This document shows positions 7,350 through 17,346 of a DNA stretch of 57,420 bases, in pieces; position 1 is the stretch's first letter; each line of letters opens with the position of its first letter. A model generated the notes under the pieces. That model saw only the letters and a program-made list of their open reading frames with translations. It was not told the DNA's origin and made no database searches. Made by a program: the position numbers and the translations under genes. The stretch is from Verrucomicrobiia bacterium. Lineage in GTDB: Bacteria; Verrucomicrobiota; Verrucomicrobiia; Limisphaerales; DASXHY01. Location: the NCBI GenBank assembly GCA_035629175.1, contig DASPIL010000080.1, positions 1 through 57,420 on the forward strand, read 5' to 3'.

Positions 7350-8438
7350 GTGGGGCTTGGAATTGCCGGGCCGCTGGCTCGCTTCCACATTTCTGACACT
7401 TCCTGGCCAACCATGCGCGTGGATTCGTCCAGCGTGACGGGAACGTGGTTCATCCTCGGCAACACGAGCACGGGCGGCTCCTACTGGAAGTTGGTTTCCA
7501 CGGGATCAGGCAACGGCGAAGGCGCGGGCAAGCTGTTGTTCGCGAGCAGCACACTTCCGGGGCAGGTCGCCAATTACCCGCTGACGCTTCAATCGAACAC
7601 GCGGGTGGGCATTGGAACCTGGGATCCCCAGGAGCGTCTGCATGTGTCGGGCGGCCGCCTTCTCGTGAGCGGCGGTGAAATTCGCATGGACAACGGCTAC
7701 ACCGTTGCGGCGAAAAATTCATCGGGCGTGTTCGAGAATTTTCTGTGGCCGCGGTGGGTGGACAACATCACCTATCTCAACTACGGCGCCGGCGGCTTCA
7801 ACATTCGAAACAACACTTCCGCTTCCGTGATGTTCATGCAGAACAATGGAAACGTCGGCATCGGCACCACGACTCCCAGCATGCCGCTGACCGTTAGGCA
7901 CAGCTCCATCCCGGGTTTGCGGCTGGATCGACCGGATGGGCGGTATGCCGAGTTCTATCGCGACAGTGTGCAGGTTGTGGTGCAGCTGAACTCGAGCCTT
8001 CACAGCGCGGGAAATCGATATGCGCTGTTTGACGGCGATTCCAACTGGGATTTCGGTTCGGACCGCAGCCTGAAGAAGGACATCGTGGACGCCGAGCCGA
8101 TGCTGGATCGCGCGATGAAGGTGCAAGTACGGCGGTTTCGCTGGAAGGAAAGCGAGCCGGATTCGAAGCACATGCTGGGCGTGATTGCGCAGGAGTTGCA
8201 GCCGTTGTTTCCGGAGATGGTCGGTTCGTACGAGAATCCTGAAACCAAGCAGAAGACGCTGACGGTGGGTTACAGCGATCTGGGAGTGGTGGCGATCAAG
8301 GCCATTCAGGAGCTCAAGCAGCAGCACGATTCGGAATTGTCGGAAATCAAGGCGCAGCTCGCTGAGCTGGCGCGTGAGAACAAGGAGTTGCGTTCGCGCC
8401 TCGACACCCCGGCAACGACCACCGCGGCGGCACGCTAA
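7350..8438 (+). CDS. Peptidase-S74 fibre-like protein, C-terminal part
   Basis: This is the 3' part of the frameshifted gene that begins at 6743; the 7350 ATG is probably internal. It has fibre-like repeats (TRVGIGTWDPQERLHVSGG, NVGIGTTTPSMPLTV) typical of trimeric beta fibres. It ends in an intramolecular chaperone/auto-protease domain of the S74 family (near 8054-8300): SDRSLKKDI carries the Ser and Lys expected for self-cleavage, followed by HMLGVIAQELQ and VGYSDLGVVAIKAIQELK. A C-terminal coiled coil (SEIKAQLAELARENKELRSR) would trimerise it. In phage tailspikes this domain folds the trimer and then cuts itself off. Here the host protein is exported and lies between other secreted genes, suggesting a surface fibre rather than prophage; no other phage genes are near. 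Confidence 0.8.
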   Translation: MGLGIAGPLARFHISDTSWPTMRVDSSSVTGTWFILGNTSTGGSYWKLVSTGSGNGEGAGKLLFASSTLPGQVANYPLTLQSNTRVGIGTWDPQERLHVSGGRLLVSGGEIRMDNGYTVAAKNSSGVFENFLWPRWVDNITYLNYGAGGFNIRNNTSASVMFMQNNGNVGIGTTTPSMPLTVRHSSIPGLRLDRPDGRYAEFYRDSVQVVVQLNSSLHSAGNRYALFDGDSNWDFGSDRSLKKDIVDAEPMLDRAMKVQVRRFRWKESEPDSKHMLGVIAQELQPLFPEMVGSYENPETKQKTLTVGYSDLGVVAIKAIQELKQQHDSELSEIKAQLAELARENKELRSRLDTPATTTAAAR

Positions 8439-8571
8439 GGGTCATGATCGAGCTCGCGCCAACCCTGGATGTCTTCCGCAACGGCTTCGTGCTCGCGGGA
8501 CCCGGGCCCGGCGTTGGTGTTGAAGGAAGCGGTTCGGAAAAGATTTGTTTCGTAGTTTCGTGAAAGCGCTC

Positions 8572-11500
8572 ATGAAGAACTCACGCTTGATCGCCCTGTG
8601 GCTGGTGCTCCTGTCGGGCCTGTGGAATGCGGCTGGCCAGACCGTTTTGCCGATTGAGTATCTGCAATTGGAAACCACGTTCAACCTGCAGTCACGCCGC
8701 GGCGTTCCCATCTCGACAGTTTCCAACACGCCACCCGGTTCCGACGGCCGCATGACCCTTGCGGATGAGTCGGGTTCTGCGTTGCTTCCCACTACAAACC
8801 AGTTTCGCGGGTTTGTATCATTCGGCGCCGTTCCGGGCCGCACGCTGGCCGAATCGATCATCGCCAGCAATTCCGCTGCGTTGAACGGTGGCACAACGCC
8901 TTTGACTGGCGCGCTCGCGGTTGAAATGGGCTTGCCCGTGGGCCTGTCGAACGGCGTTGCGGTCATGGTGCTGCGTCGCGCCACGGTCGGCGCCCCGTAT
9001 CTCAGCAGGCAGGTTTCATTTGCGTTCGGGGCTGAAATTCCTGTGCCCATCACGGACGAAAACGGCATCACCCTAACCAACATTGCTCCCGAGCAGTATT
9101 GGCTGGCGGAACCGTATTCGACGACAGGCCACACCAATGGCGGATATTACTGGAGCATCAATTCAGGAAAGGTGTATGCGATCCAGCCGGGGCCGATCTC
9201 GATCACTTGGATGAAGGCCGCCTACACCACGACGTGGCCTGGGACGAACGGCAGCTATTTCACCAATGCGGGGAATTACTTCCGCCTGCACAGGGTTGAT
9301 TACATCGTGTCGGGCGCACCTGTGAAACCGTCCCGCAAGATTTATTGGACCGAACGCGGCTTTCGCAGTTTGAGCAAGCCCGTGGCCGTGCCGAGCACGC
9401 GGATTGGAGACCTCAAGATCGTTTACAACAGCAACTTCCCGCGCACTGTTCCGCAGGAGTACGTGGGGCCGGGCGATACCAGCCCAACCGACGGAACCAC
9501 CAACGCGCCGCTGCCGGAATTGCGGACCTTGTGGTACGATCGAGCGCAAGGAAACCTCTTTGCCTACAACCTTCAAGGCCGGGTTTTTGTGGAGTTGCTC
9601 GGCGATGCACGATCGGATGGACAATCGCGCGAACAGCTTGGCTACGAGATCGTTGATGTGCTCAAGCAGCCCACGCCTCTGGATGTGCAAATTGATTTAG
9701 GCGAGCGCGTCACGCCGCCATCGCCTGGTTCGTTGACTCTGCTCACGCCAGAACCTGTGATTCAGGGTTCCACGACACCGTTCGCGTATCAGCAGAATGT
9801 TTCGGGATCTGAACTCATCCGTTTGTTCGCCATTCGCGAGACGCAGAATGTGAACGATTATCTTGTGCATTGGATGGAGGAGGGTGAAGTCGGGCTGAAA
9901 TGGCCGTCGTTGCTTGGAAGATATCGCCTTGTCTGGCCGAACGATCCCGCGCGTTACAGCCATTACCTGCGTCCCGCTGTCACAAACGAAAATGAAGCGA
10001 AGCTCACGGCGGTGCCGATGCCAACCGACAACGTGCCGATCATTCAGTATCAGGATCCGTTCGACCGGCCGCGGGCGAAGATGACCGAAACGTTCGCGTT
10101 CTACACGCACCTTGAGCCGCCGTATTCCGCGCATCGGACACTGCTTCTGTTCAACTCAGGGGACAACATTGCATTTGAACGGGTATTCTCGTGGCTGGAC
10201 GTTACTCTCAAAGGGACGAACTTCGCGGGAACGATTGCCACAAACCTGATCGGCTGGAATCCCACGAACCAGACCGTCACGTGGGCTGATCCCCTGAAAG
10301 CGCCCCGCGTGGTGCATCAAACTGTTTTCGTCGGCAAACGCATTATTGCCCCCGCGGGGGAACTGGGGTCAGCGCCGGGCGATGCCTTCTACACGGGCCA
10401 CATCCGGCCTGAGAATGGAACGCATTACAACGTCGATGCCTATATCAATCCCTTCGCTGCAGGATTTGAAACGGCGAATCTCGGCTCGATCATTCCAATC
10501 AATGCGGTTCCGGGTGCGAACCGGCTTGAGGTCTGGTGGTTTCGCCCTAACGGCGCGAACACGGCGCAAGGTTTCCAGACGATCCACTGGCCTTCTGTCA
10601 TCGGCCGTTACACGATTGAATGGCCCGTTGATGCGGGCGAGATCGTGCTGGCGAGCAGCAAGGGAAATGCGGGCGTCGCGCCTTTGAATTCGTTTGAGGA
10701 GGCAGGTTCGATTTACTTCCAGAACAACCGAAACCTGCCGGGTTACAACCCGAACGAGGAACACGCGATTGTGTCGGGAGGCACGGTGTTCGCCACGCGC
10801 GATGATTTGAACATCACGAGCGGCACAAACTATTCGTCGGAGCGTTTCGTCCTGCTGCAATATGCCGACCAGGACGGGCGGCCTTCGATGTCGGCGTTCA
10901 AGGTCCAGCGCGAGAAGCCGGAAGCGGGCTGGGTATTTGATTACATCACGGAAGCGGGACGCCAGTTGCAGGCGCCCATGCCATTGCCACTGCTCGCCAA
11001 GCCGGTGGAAGGCAGCGGCGATGCCGCGGTGAACTACAACACGGAACCCGATTCGCAGGCCGGTGATCTTCCCGGCGCATGGGATGACACCCGCGACGCT
11101 GAGGGTCCGTTCGGGCATTACCAGCGATTCACGTATCGTGATCGCAAACATAACTTCTGGGTGTATCGCGGCGCCCACGACGGATTGCCCGCACTGCAGG
11201 CGGGAAGTTACAACACTGCCACACGGGGCTTCGTCGCCGCGTCGAACGCCACGGCGATTGCCGGGCAGCCGTTTCAATATTTCCTGCACGCGTCGCGCCA
11301 GGACGAGTTCCTGGACGTTTCGCCCGTTGGCAACATCCCGTCGTGGCTGACGGTTTCCGGATTGCGGCTGCACGGAACGCCGGGGACGAACCAAACCGGC
11401 GTCGTGAACCTGCAGCTCGTGGTGCAGGACCTATATCTTCACGACAAGGTCACCAACTCATTTTCAATCAATGTCATCGCGGCTGGAACGCCAGTCACCC

Positions 11501-14500
11501 AACAGCGGCTGACCATCGCAAGCACGAATGTTTACACAGGAAGTGTCATCGTGTTTTCGAATCGGCCGCCGTTCCTCGCGCACTCGCCTGCGCCATCGAA
11601 CAGTTTTACGATGCGGTACTATTACAAGACGGAACCGAGCTTTGCATGGCCGGGGATGTCTTCACCGCCGGCCGCCGGCAGCATCGTTCCCTACCTGCGT
11701 CCGCATGACGGCACGAATTACCTGGGCGATCCCTCCTCGAAGCAGACGGCGGCCCTCGACATCGTTTATCGTCCTGTCTGGCCGGAGCGTGATGTGAGCG
11801 ACGGCAGCAAACCGGTGGCGATGATGCCGTACGGGCAGACGCTCACGGCGCCGATCAACGGGCTGCCCGGCGTTCGTTTCTTCAAGACAGCGCGGGTCCT
11901 GTACCAGCAATCCATTGCTGCCAACATTACGAACGCGATTCCCAGCGTGATTCTTCACGATCCGACTCGGGAGAAGTACGCAAGCCTGGACGAGCATGAG
12001 CTGGATGTTGTTCCTCCGAGCGTCCGCATGGAGATTTACCTCGGCAAATATTATTTCCCGAATCTTCCGCCGCATCTGGCGAAACGCGTGTATTTCGATC
12101 CAAACCGCGGTGCGAAGGGCAGTCTCGTGCTGAAGGGCGAGTTCGTGGATGAAATCCTCGGGCTGGATTATTTGCTGTTGAATGTGTTGCGCGGGTCGGA
12201 CCTGGCCGCTGTCAAGGCGCTGTGCCCTGCGAGTGATGAGGACAACGCGCCCAAATGGACTGCGCTCGTGGATGCTCTCGCGACGCCGATGGAAACGTTC
12301 TACGAGAACCCCGCGGTGCCGGGAACGTATATTCCCGATCCCGGATTAACGGAGCCTGTGGGCGTTTCGGACCTGGCGGAAGTTGGAAACGACAACCTGG
12401 CAGTTGATTCCTATGCGCTGTCATCGAGCGGTCCCGGAAACGGGTATGTGACAATCATTGAATCGGGCGGCACCGCATTCACGCAGCCGGGCGATCCTGT
12501 TGCGTTGCATGTCTTCCGGATTGTTCCTGAACTTTATGTTGGCGAGTTGAAGGTGATAGCGGCGGCGAATCCCCTGAGCGAACAGGTGACGTTCCAGCAC
12601 TCGGTGGATTTTGCGGGGCGTTTTGGCGAGTACTTCTACGAATGGAAAATTGCCGCGCCGATAGGTGGCCAGCCGCCATTCCGTGACGAAGTCATGTCGC
12701 AGTATCTTTCGCTCACAAGCGGAACCAACCTGCCGCGTTATCTGTTGGGCGGCTCCGGGATCCAGGTGTTGGGCGACAATTACCTGGTGCTTCGATACAA
12801 GCCCGCAAACCCGGACCATCCACTGTTCGATCAATGGTCCGATTGGACACCGTCGCAACTTGCTGAGGGCTGGATCAAGCGGGTGCTGGCCGGGATCAAT
12901 CCTTTCAACCAGCGGATCACGGACCTGTTCAACAATCGCGTGAACACGGATGCCAGCATTCTTACGCAGGCGGGCCGCCGCTGGGAAGGCGACGTGGCGT
13001 TAAATCTCGAGAACATCAACAACTTCGGATTGATTGAAATCTACGAGACCGTGCTTCGGCGCGGACGTTCCATCAGCATTGAGTCGGGATACAACTATGG
13101 ACCGGCGAACGACGCGCTCCTGCTTGCAGCGGGTTATCTCAGCGATCTTTACATGATGCTGGGGAATGAGGCCTGGGCCGACGCGGCAAATCCGACGATT
13201 GGCATTGGAACGGCGAATCACACCTACAGTGATATTGCGACTGCATTGTTTGCCTTCAAGGGGCAGACAGCTTCACTGCTGGAGGAGGAACTCGCGCTCA
13301 TTCGCGGACGGGACGATTTTCTGGTTCCTGGAGTCCAGGTGACGCCGATCTACAACCGCCTCATTTGGAACTACACGCGAGGCATTGATTCGGGCGAAGT
13401 GATCTATGCCAACAACTACAATGTGCAGGAGAATCCAAACTCCGATCCTGACGGCGTGATCAATGCGGAGGACGCCGCGCATATGTTCCCGCAGGGACAC
13501 GGCGATGCGTACGGCCATTACCTGACTGCATTGAAGGGATATTACTCGCTGCTGATGAATCAGAATTTCGACTGGGTGCCGCGTTCGGAAGCGGTGCTCG
13601 TGCTCGGCCAGCCGGTCTCTGTTGACTACCAGGACGAACGCAAATTTGCCGCGGCGGCAGCGGCTTTGGCGCGGGCGGGGAGGCAGGCTTTCGACCTGAC
13701 GTGGCGGCAGGATTACAGGGCGACGCGCAGCGCAGGGTGGAATCATTTCGGCGCGACACGGGTCAACACGCAGCGCACCTACATGGATGGAACCACAAAC
13801 CGCAACTCCATTCGTTACTGGGGAATGGATCATTGGGCGAGTCGCAGTGGACAGGGTGGGTTCCTGAACTGGGTTGTCGGCAATGCCGTAATTCCGGGCG
13901 AGGACCCCAATCCGTTGCATGAAGGGATTCAAAAGATCGATCGCACGACCGTGACCGAGCTCCAGGAACTCGCGACGCTCGGCGGAAATCTGCAGCAAGC
14001 GATGGAAAACGCGGAAGGCGGAATGACGCCCATCGGGCTGCCCGAGAATAGTATTGCATTCGATTTGAACCCCACCGCAATCGGGGCGGAAAATGGAACG
14101 CACTTTGACCAGGTTTACAACCGCGCAAAGGCGGCGCTGAATAATGCGGTGGCGTCATTTGATGATGCCAAGGATGTGACGCGCCTGATGCGATCCGAGC
14201 AGGATTCGCTCGCCGACTTCCAGAACATCGTGGCCAAGCAGGAACTCGCGTTTGAGAACCGGTTGATTGAACTTTACGGCACGCCCTACACCGATGACAT
14301 CGGTCCCGGCAAAACCTGGCGGCAGGGCTATACTGGTCCGGACCTCGTCCATTACAACTACGTCGATCGGCCCGAACAGCCGTTCCCTGGTGTTTGGAAT
14401 TATCCCGGAACCAACAATGCGTACCTGATCGACATCCAGGATTTCGCATCCGATTGGCTGCAGAATTACAACCTGACCAATCTCGGCATCCTGGATTCCA

Positions 14501-16473
14501 CTGACCCCAATTATTCCAACGGAGTTCATTACGTTGAAATTGATATTGGGCCGGACGGATTCGCGCAAAAACCCGAACACTGGACGGGGCAGCGTGCGGC
14601 GCCTGGGCAGGTTCAACAGGCAATTTCCAAAGTCATTGCATCGCATACAGCGCTGCGGCAGGCGCTGTTCGACCAGGCGGGTGGCAAGACGGATCTTGAC
14701 CGGGTGATTGGCCTCTTCAACACGCGGCTCGCGGATCATGAAACCATTCGCAATTTCCAGAAGGATCTTCTCATCGCGGAGCAAACGCTGCAGAGCGTGA
14801 AGTTCGCGAACGATATCATCGACAAGGTTTTCGATTCGATCGAGGAGGACATCATCTTCACGTCGGATGCGACTTCGGAAGCTCTTCCTGGAAGCTTGAT
14901 CGTGGGCGTGGCATCGGGCGGCGATCTCACCTCGGCGGGCCGGACGGCGATCAAGCTCGCGGGCTATGGAATCAAGAAGGGTTTCGACATTCGGCAGTTC
15001 GTGCAGTTTGCAATTGTGCAGGCCCTGGAACTCTCGACCGAAACCGCCAAGCGCTGGACCGAGTTCGAACAGATTGCGCCGATGGAATGGGATCAGGAGG
15101 TCCGCAGCGCCGTGCAGGCACTGGGCGATTCCTTTGAGAAGGTCCAGGCGGGGCTCGGGTTGATCAATCTCAGGTATCGCGAGTACGACGACGCCCGCCG
15201 CGCTTATCGCGCGCTCATTGCTGAAGGCGATCGCATCCAGCAGGAGCGGCTTGTCTTCCGCCAGCGCGCATCCGCCGTGGTCCAGGGATTCCGTTCGCGT
15301 GACGCAGCGTTCCGGATCTTCAGAAATGAGAAGCTCGAACGGTACAAGACGCTTTTTGATCTTGCCGCGCGTTACGCATTCCTGGCCGCAAACGCATACG
15401 ACTACGAAACCGGCTTGCTGAATACCGAGGCGGGCAGGGCGTTCGTGAGCCGCGTTGTCAGTTCGCGTGCCTTGGGCGTGGTGCGGAATGGCGAACCCCA
15501 ATACGCAGGCAGCGCGAGCGGGGATCCCGGAATCTCGAGTGCACTGGCGGAAATGAAGGCGGATTGGGATGTCCTCCGCGGCCGGCTTGGTTTCAACAAT
15601 CCCGACGCGTATGGAACCACGGTTTCGTTGCGCATGGAGAATTTCCGTGTGCTCCCCGGAACAAACCACGACGCGACGTGGAAGGATCTATTGTTGCAAC
15701 GAAGGGTCCCTGACCTGATGGCGGATGCCGACGTTCGGCGCAACTGCCTGCAGATCAGCCGCGGAAGCGGGCTGCCGACGCCCGGCATTGTGATTGAGTT
15801 TGGAACCGTGATTGCGGACGGGCACAACGTCTTCGGCCAGCAACTGGCGGGTGGCGACCACGCCTTCAGCCCGAGTTCCTTTGCCACCAAGATCTTCGGG
15901 GTTGGAGTGGCGTTGGAAGGGTATCGCGGAATGGATGTTCCTGCGGCGAATGCAGGCGCGGGTGGATCATCGCCTCCCGATCCCGACACCTGGTTCCTGG
16001 ATCCCACCGCATTGTCGGCGACGCCTTACGTGTATTTGATCCCGGTCGGCGAAGACACGATGCGAACACCGCCGCTGGGCGACACGGGCGCGATCCGTTC
16101 GTGGAGTGTGGCTGACGTGGCGATTCCGCTGCCGTTCAACCTGGGCGCATCGGATTTCTCAACGCTGCCGTTCTATACATCTGCAGATTCGCTGACCGAG
16201 CCCATCTTCGGAATCCGCAAGCACCAGGCGTTCCGGCCGGTCCCGAGCGCGGGTTATTTCAGCACGAGCCTGTATGGCGCAAGCGGGACGCTGTTGCGTT
16301 CGCAATACACAAACAATCGGCTCGTAGGCCGCTCGGTGTGGAACACGCGCTGGAAGCTGGTGATTCCCGGGCACGTTCTGTTGAACGATCCTGAACAGGG
16401 ATTGAATCGTTTCATCAACTCCGTGCGCGATGTGAAAATTCATTTCGTCACCTACAGCTACTCCGGGAACTAA
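8572..16473 (+). CDS. Giant secreted protein (2,634 aa)
   Basis: This is the largest gene of the window. It starts at the ATG at 8572, giving a clean signal peptide (KNSRLIALWLVLLSGLWNAAGQ); a TTG at 8545 is less likely. The N-terminal 900 residues are beta-rich with an internal duplication: KWPSLLGRYRLVWP near 443 and HWPSVIGRYTIEWP near 672. A putative Ig/cadherin-like module (He_PIG type: AIAGQPFQYFL to LHGTPGTNQTG) lies at about 896-972. The middle part is unassigned. Residues about 1840-2280 are charged and helical with probable coiled coils (KVIASHTALRQALFDQAGG, DDARRAYRALIAEGDRIQQE). The C terminus is again beta-like. I see no cohesin, dockerin or catalytic motif. Its neighbours are the S74 fibre-like protein and a calcium-loop protein, so a surface structure is a reasonable guess only. 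Confidence 0.8.
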   Translation: MKNSRLIALWLVLLSGLWNAAGQTVLPIEYLQLETTFNLQSRRGVPISTVSNTPPGSDGRMTLADESGSALLPTTNQFRGFVSFGAVPGRTLAESIIASNSAALNGGTTPLTGALAVEMGLPVGLSNGVAVMVLRRATVGAPYLSRQVSFAFGAEIPVPITDENGITLTNIAPEQYWLAEPYSTTGHTNGGYYWSINSGKVYAIQPGPISITWMKAAYTTTWPGTNGSYFTNAGNYFRLHRVDYIVSGAPVKPSRKIYWTERGFRSLSKPVAVPSTRIGDLKIVYNSNFPRTVPQEYVGPGDTSPTDGTTNAPLPELRTLWYDRAQGNLFAYNLQGRVFVELLGDARSDGQSREQLGYEIVDVLKQPTPLDVQIDLGERVTPPSPGSLTLLTPEPVIQGSTTPFAYQQNVSGSELIRLFAIRETQNVNDYLVHWMEEGEVGLKWPSLLGRYRLVWPNDPARYSHYLRPAVTNENEAKLTAVPMPTDNVPIIQYQDPFDRPRAKMTETFAFYTHLEPPYSAHRTLLLFNSGDNIAFERVFSWLDVTLKGTNFAGTIATNLIGWNPTNQTVTWADPLKAPRVVHQTVFVGKRIIAPAGELGSAPGDAFYTGHIRPENGTHYNVDAYINPFAAGFETANLGSIIPINAVPGANRLEVWWFRPNGANTAQGFQTIHWPSVIGRYTIEWPVDAGEIVLASSKGNAGVAPLNSFEEAGSIYFQNNRNLPGYNPNEEHAIVSGGTVFATRDDLNITSGTNYSSERFVLLQYADQDGRPSMSAFKVQREKPEAGWVFDYITEAGRQLQAPMPLPLLAKPVEGSGDAAVNYNTEPDSQAGDLPGAWDDTRDAEGPFGHYQRFTYRDRKHNFWVYRGAHDGLPALQAGSYNTATRGFVAASNATAIAGQPFQYFLHASRQDEFLDVSPVGNIPSWLTVSGLRLHGTPGTNQTGVVNLQLVVQDLYLHDKVTNSFSINVIAAGTPVTQQRLTIASTNVYTGSVIVFSNRPPFLAHSPAPSNSFTMRYYYKTEPSFAWPGMSSPPAAGSIVPYLRPHDGTNYLGDPSSKQTAALDIVYRPVWPERDVSDGSKPVAMMPYGQTLTAPINGLPGVRFFKTARVLYQQSIAANITNAIPSVILHDPTREKYASLDEHELDVVPPSVRMEIYLGKYYFPNLPPHLAKRVYFDPNRGAKGSLVLKGEFVDEILGLDYLLLNVLRGSDLAAVKALCPASDEDNAPKWTALVDALATPMETFYENPAVPGTYIPDPGLTEPVGVSDLAEVGNDNLAVDSYALSSSGPGNGYVTIIESGGTAFTQPGDPVALHVFRIVPELYVGELKVIAAANPLSEQVTFQHSVDFAGRFGEYFYEWKIAAPIGGQPPFRDEVMSQYLSLTSGTNLPRYLLGGSGIQVLGDNYLVLRYKPANPDHPLFDQWSDWTPSQLAEGWIKRVLAGINPFNQRITDLFNNRVNTDASILTQAGRRWEGDVALNLENINNFGLIEIYETVLRRGRSISIESGYNYGPANDALLLAAGYLSDLYMMLGNEAWADAANPTIGIGTANHTYSDIATALFAFKGQTASLLEEELALIRGRDDFLVPGVQVTPIYNRLIWNYTRGIDSGEVIYANNYNVQENPNSDPDGVINAEDAAHMFPQGHGDAYGHYLTALKGYYSLLMNQNFDWVPRSEAVLVLGQPVSVDYQDERKFAAAAAALARAGRQAFDLTWRQDYRATRSAGWNHFGATRVNTQRTYMDGTTNRNSIRYWGMDHWASRSGQGGFLNWVVGNAVIPGEDPNPLHEGIQKIDRTTVTELQELATLGGNLQQAMENAEGGMTPIGLPENSIAFDLNPTAIGAENGTHFDQVYNRAKAALNNAVASFDDAKDVTRLMRSEQDSLADFQNIVAKQELAFENRLIELYGTPYTDDIGPGKTWRQGYTGPDLVHYNYVDRPEQPFPGVWNYPGTNNAYLIDIQDFASDWLQNYNLTNLGILDSTDPNYSNGVHYVEIDIGPDGFAQKPEHWTGQRAAPGQVQQAISKVIASHTALRQALFDQAGGKTDLDRVIGLFNTRLADHETIRNFQKDLLIAEQTLQSVKFANDIIDKVFDSIEEDIIFTSDATSEALPGSLIVGVASGGDLTSAGRTAIKLAGYGIKKGFDIRQFVQFAIVQALELSTETAKRWTEFEQIAPMEWDQEVRSAVQALGDSFEKVQAGLGLINLRYREYDDARRAYRALIAEGDRIQQERLVFRQRASAVVQGFRSRDAAFRIFRNEKLERYKTLFDLAARYAFLAANAYDYETGLLNTEAGRAFVSRVVSSRALGVVRNGEPQYAGSASGDPGISSALAEMKADWDVLRGRLGFNNPDAYGTTVSLRMENFRVLPGTNHDATWKDLLLQRRVPDLMADADVRRNCLQISRGSGLPTPGIVIEFGTVIADGHNVFGQQLAGGDHAFSPSSFATKIFGVGVALEGYRGMDVPAANAGAGGSSPPDPDTWFLDPTALSATPYVYLIPVGEDTMRTPPLGDTGAIRSWSVADVAIPLPFNLGASDFSTLPFYTSADSLTEPIFGIRKHQAFRPVPSAGYFSTSLYGASGTLLRSQYTNNRLVGRSVWNTRWKLVIPGHVLLNDPEQGLNRFINSVRDVKIHFVTYSYSGN

Positions 16474-16488
16474 GCGGCTGGCGCACCT

Positions 16489-17346
16489 ATGAATTCCTTA
16501 CTGCACCCAATCTCGAAGTGGACTGTTGCGCTTGTCATCACTGTGGCTTGCCTCCACACAGCCCATGCCTTTCCGCCAGCGCCGCATCATGTGATCCATG
16601 GTTCCGTGCGCGATGAATTTGGCGATCCTTTATCCCTGGGCTCCGCACAGGTGTTTCTTGAAACCACGAACAACGTGTTCATCGCGTGCCAGGTCTCGCC
16701 GGAGATCGCGCCTGGCGAAAACTATCGATTGATCGTGCCGATGGATTCGCTGTCGACTCCCGATGTTTACAAGACGGCAGCCTTGAGGCCGACGGTTCCG
16801 TTCCGGCTGAAAGTGCAGATTGGCAACACTGTTTACCTGCCGCTCGAGATGGCAGGCAATTTTGCCACGCTGGGCCAGCCTGCAGGGGAAACATTGATCA
16901 ACCTGACGCTTGGCGTTGATTCAGATGGCGATGGCCTGCCGGACGCGTGGGAGCAGTTGCTCATCCAGATGCTCGGAGGCGGATTGACGCTCGGGCAGAT
17001 CACAGGGAACGGCGACAATGATGGCGACGGCATCAGCAATCTCGCGGAGTACATTGCCGGCACTTACGCCTTTGATCCGCAGGACGGCCTCAAGTTGCGG
17101 ATGGTTCGGCGGAACACGCAGGGCCCCGTGATTCAATTCTTCGGAATCGCAGGGCGAACGTATTCGATCCTGGGAACGACGAACATGTCGCATTGGGCGG
17201 ACGTATCGATGCGCGTTCCTGCAGGAAATACCAATGCTGTTCCGAAGGTGGAGCACTACGCGCCAGCCTCGGGCATCGTGGAGCCCGAGATCGTGCTTCC
17301 TCCGGGCCAGGCGGGACCCATGTATTTCCGGCTCCGTGTCCACTGA
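16489..17346 (+). CDS. Secreted protein with calcium-binding DSDGDG loops
   Basis: This 285-aa exported protein has a signal peptide (KWTVALVITVACLHTAHAF), then a beta domain that begins like a carboxypeptidase-regulatory or Ig fold (HHVIHGSVRDEFGDPLSLGS). Two aspartate-rich loops follow: DSDGDGLPDAWE (144-155) and DNDGDGISNLAEYIAGT (from 176). These resemble the thrombospondin-type-3/dockerin-like calcium repeats that are common in verrucomicrobial secreted proteins, just before a C-terminal module (TYSILGTTNMSHWADV). The gene starts 15 bp after the giant gene and is certainly co-transcribed. Its last codons overlap the next gene. The loops suggest calcium-dependent rigidity or attachment to a partner; the partner cannot be named. 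Confidence 0.75.
   Translation: MNSLLHPISKWTVALVITVACLHTAHAFPPAPHHVIHGSVRDEFGDPLSLGSAQVFLETTNNVFIACQVSPEIAPGENYRLIVPMDSLSTPDVYKTAALRPTVPFRLKVQIGNTVYLPLEMAGNFATLGQPAGETLINLTLGVDSDGDGLPDAWEQLLIQMLGGGLTLGQITGNGDNDGDGISNLAEYIAGTYAFDPQDGLKLRMVRRNTQGPVIQFFGIAGRTYSILGTTNMSHWADVSMRVPAGNTNAVPKVEHYAPASGIVEPEIVLPPGQAGPMYFRLRVH

Noticed and set aside
6743-8438. Prophage tail fibre
   Set aside because: The S74 domain is phage-like, but the protein has a Sec signal peptide and no capsid, tail or lysis genes are near.
14155-15669. 504-codon minus-strand frame inside the giant gene
   Set aside because: No start signal or domain; the giant frame is continuous across it.
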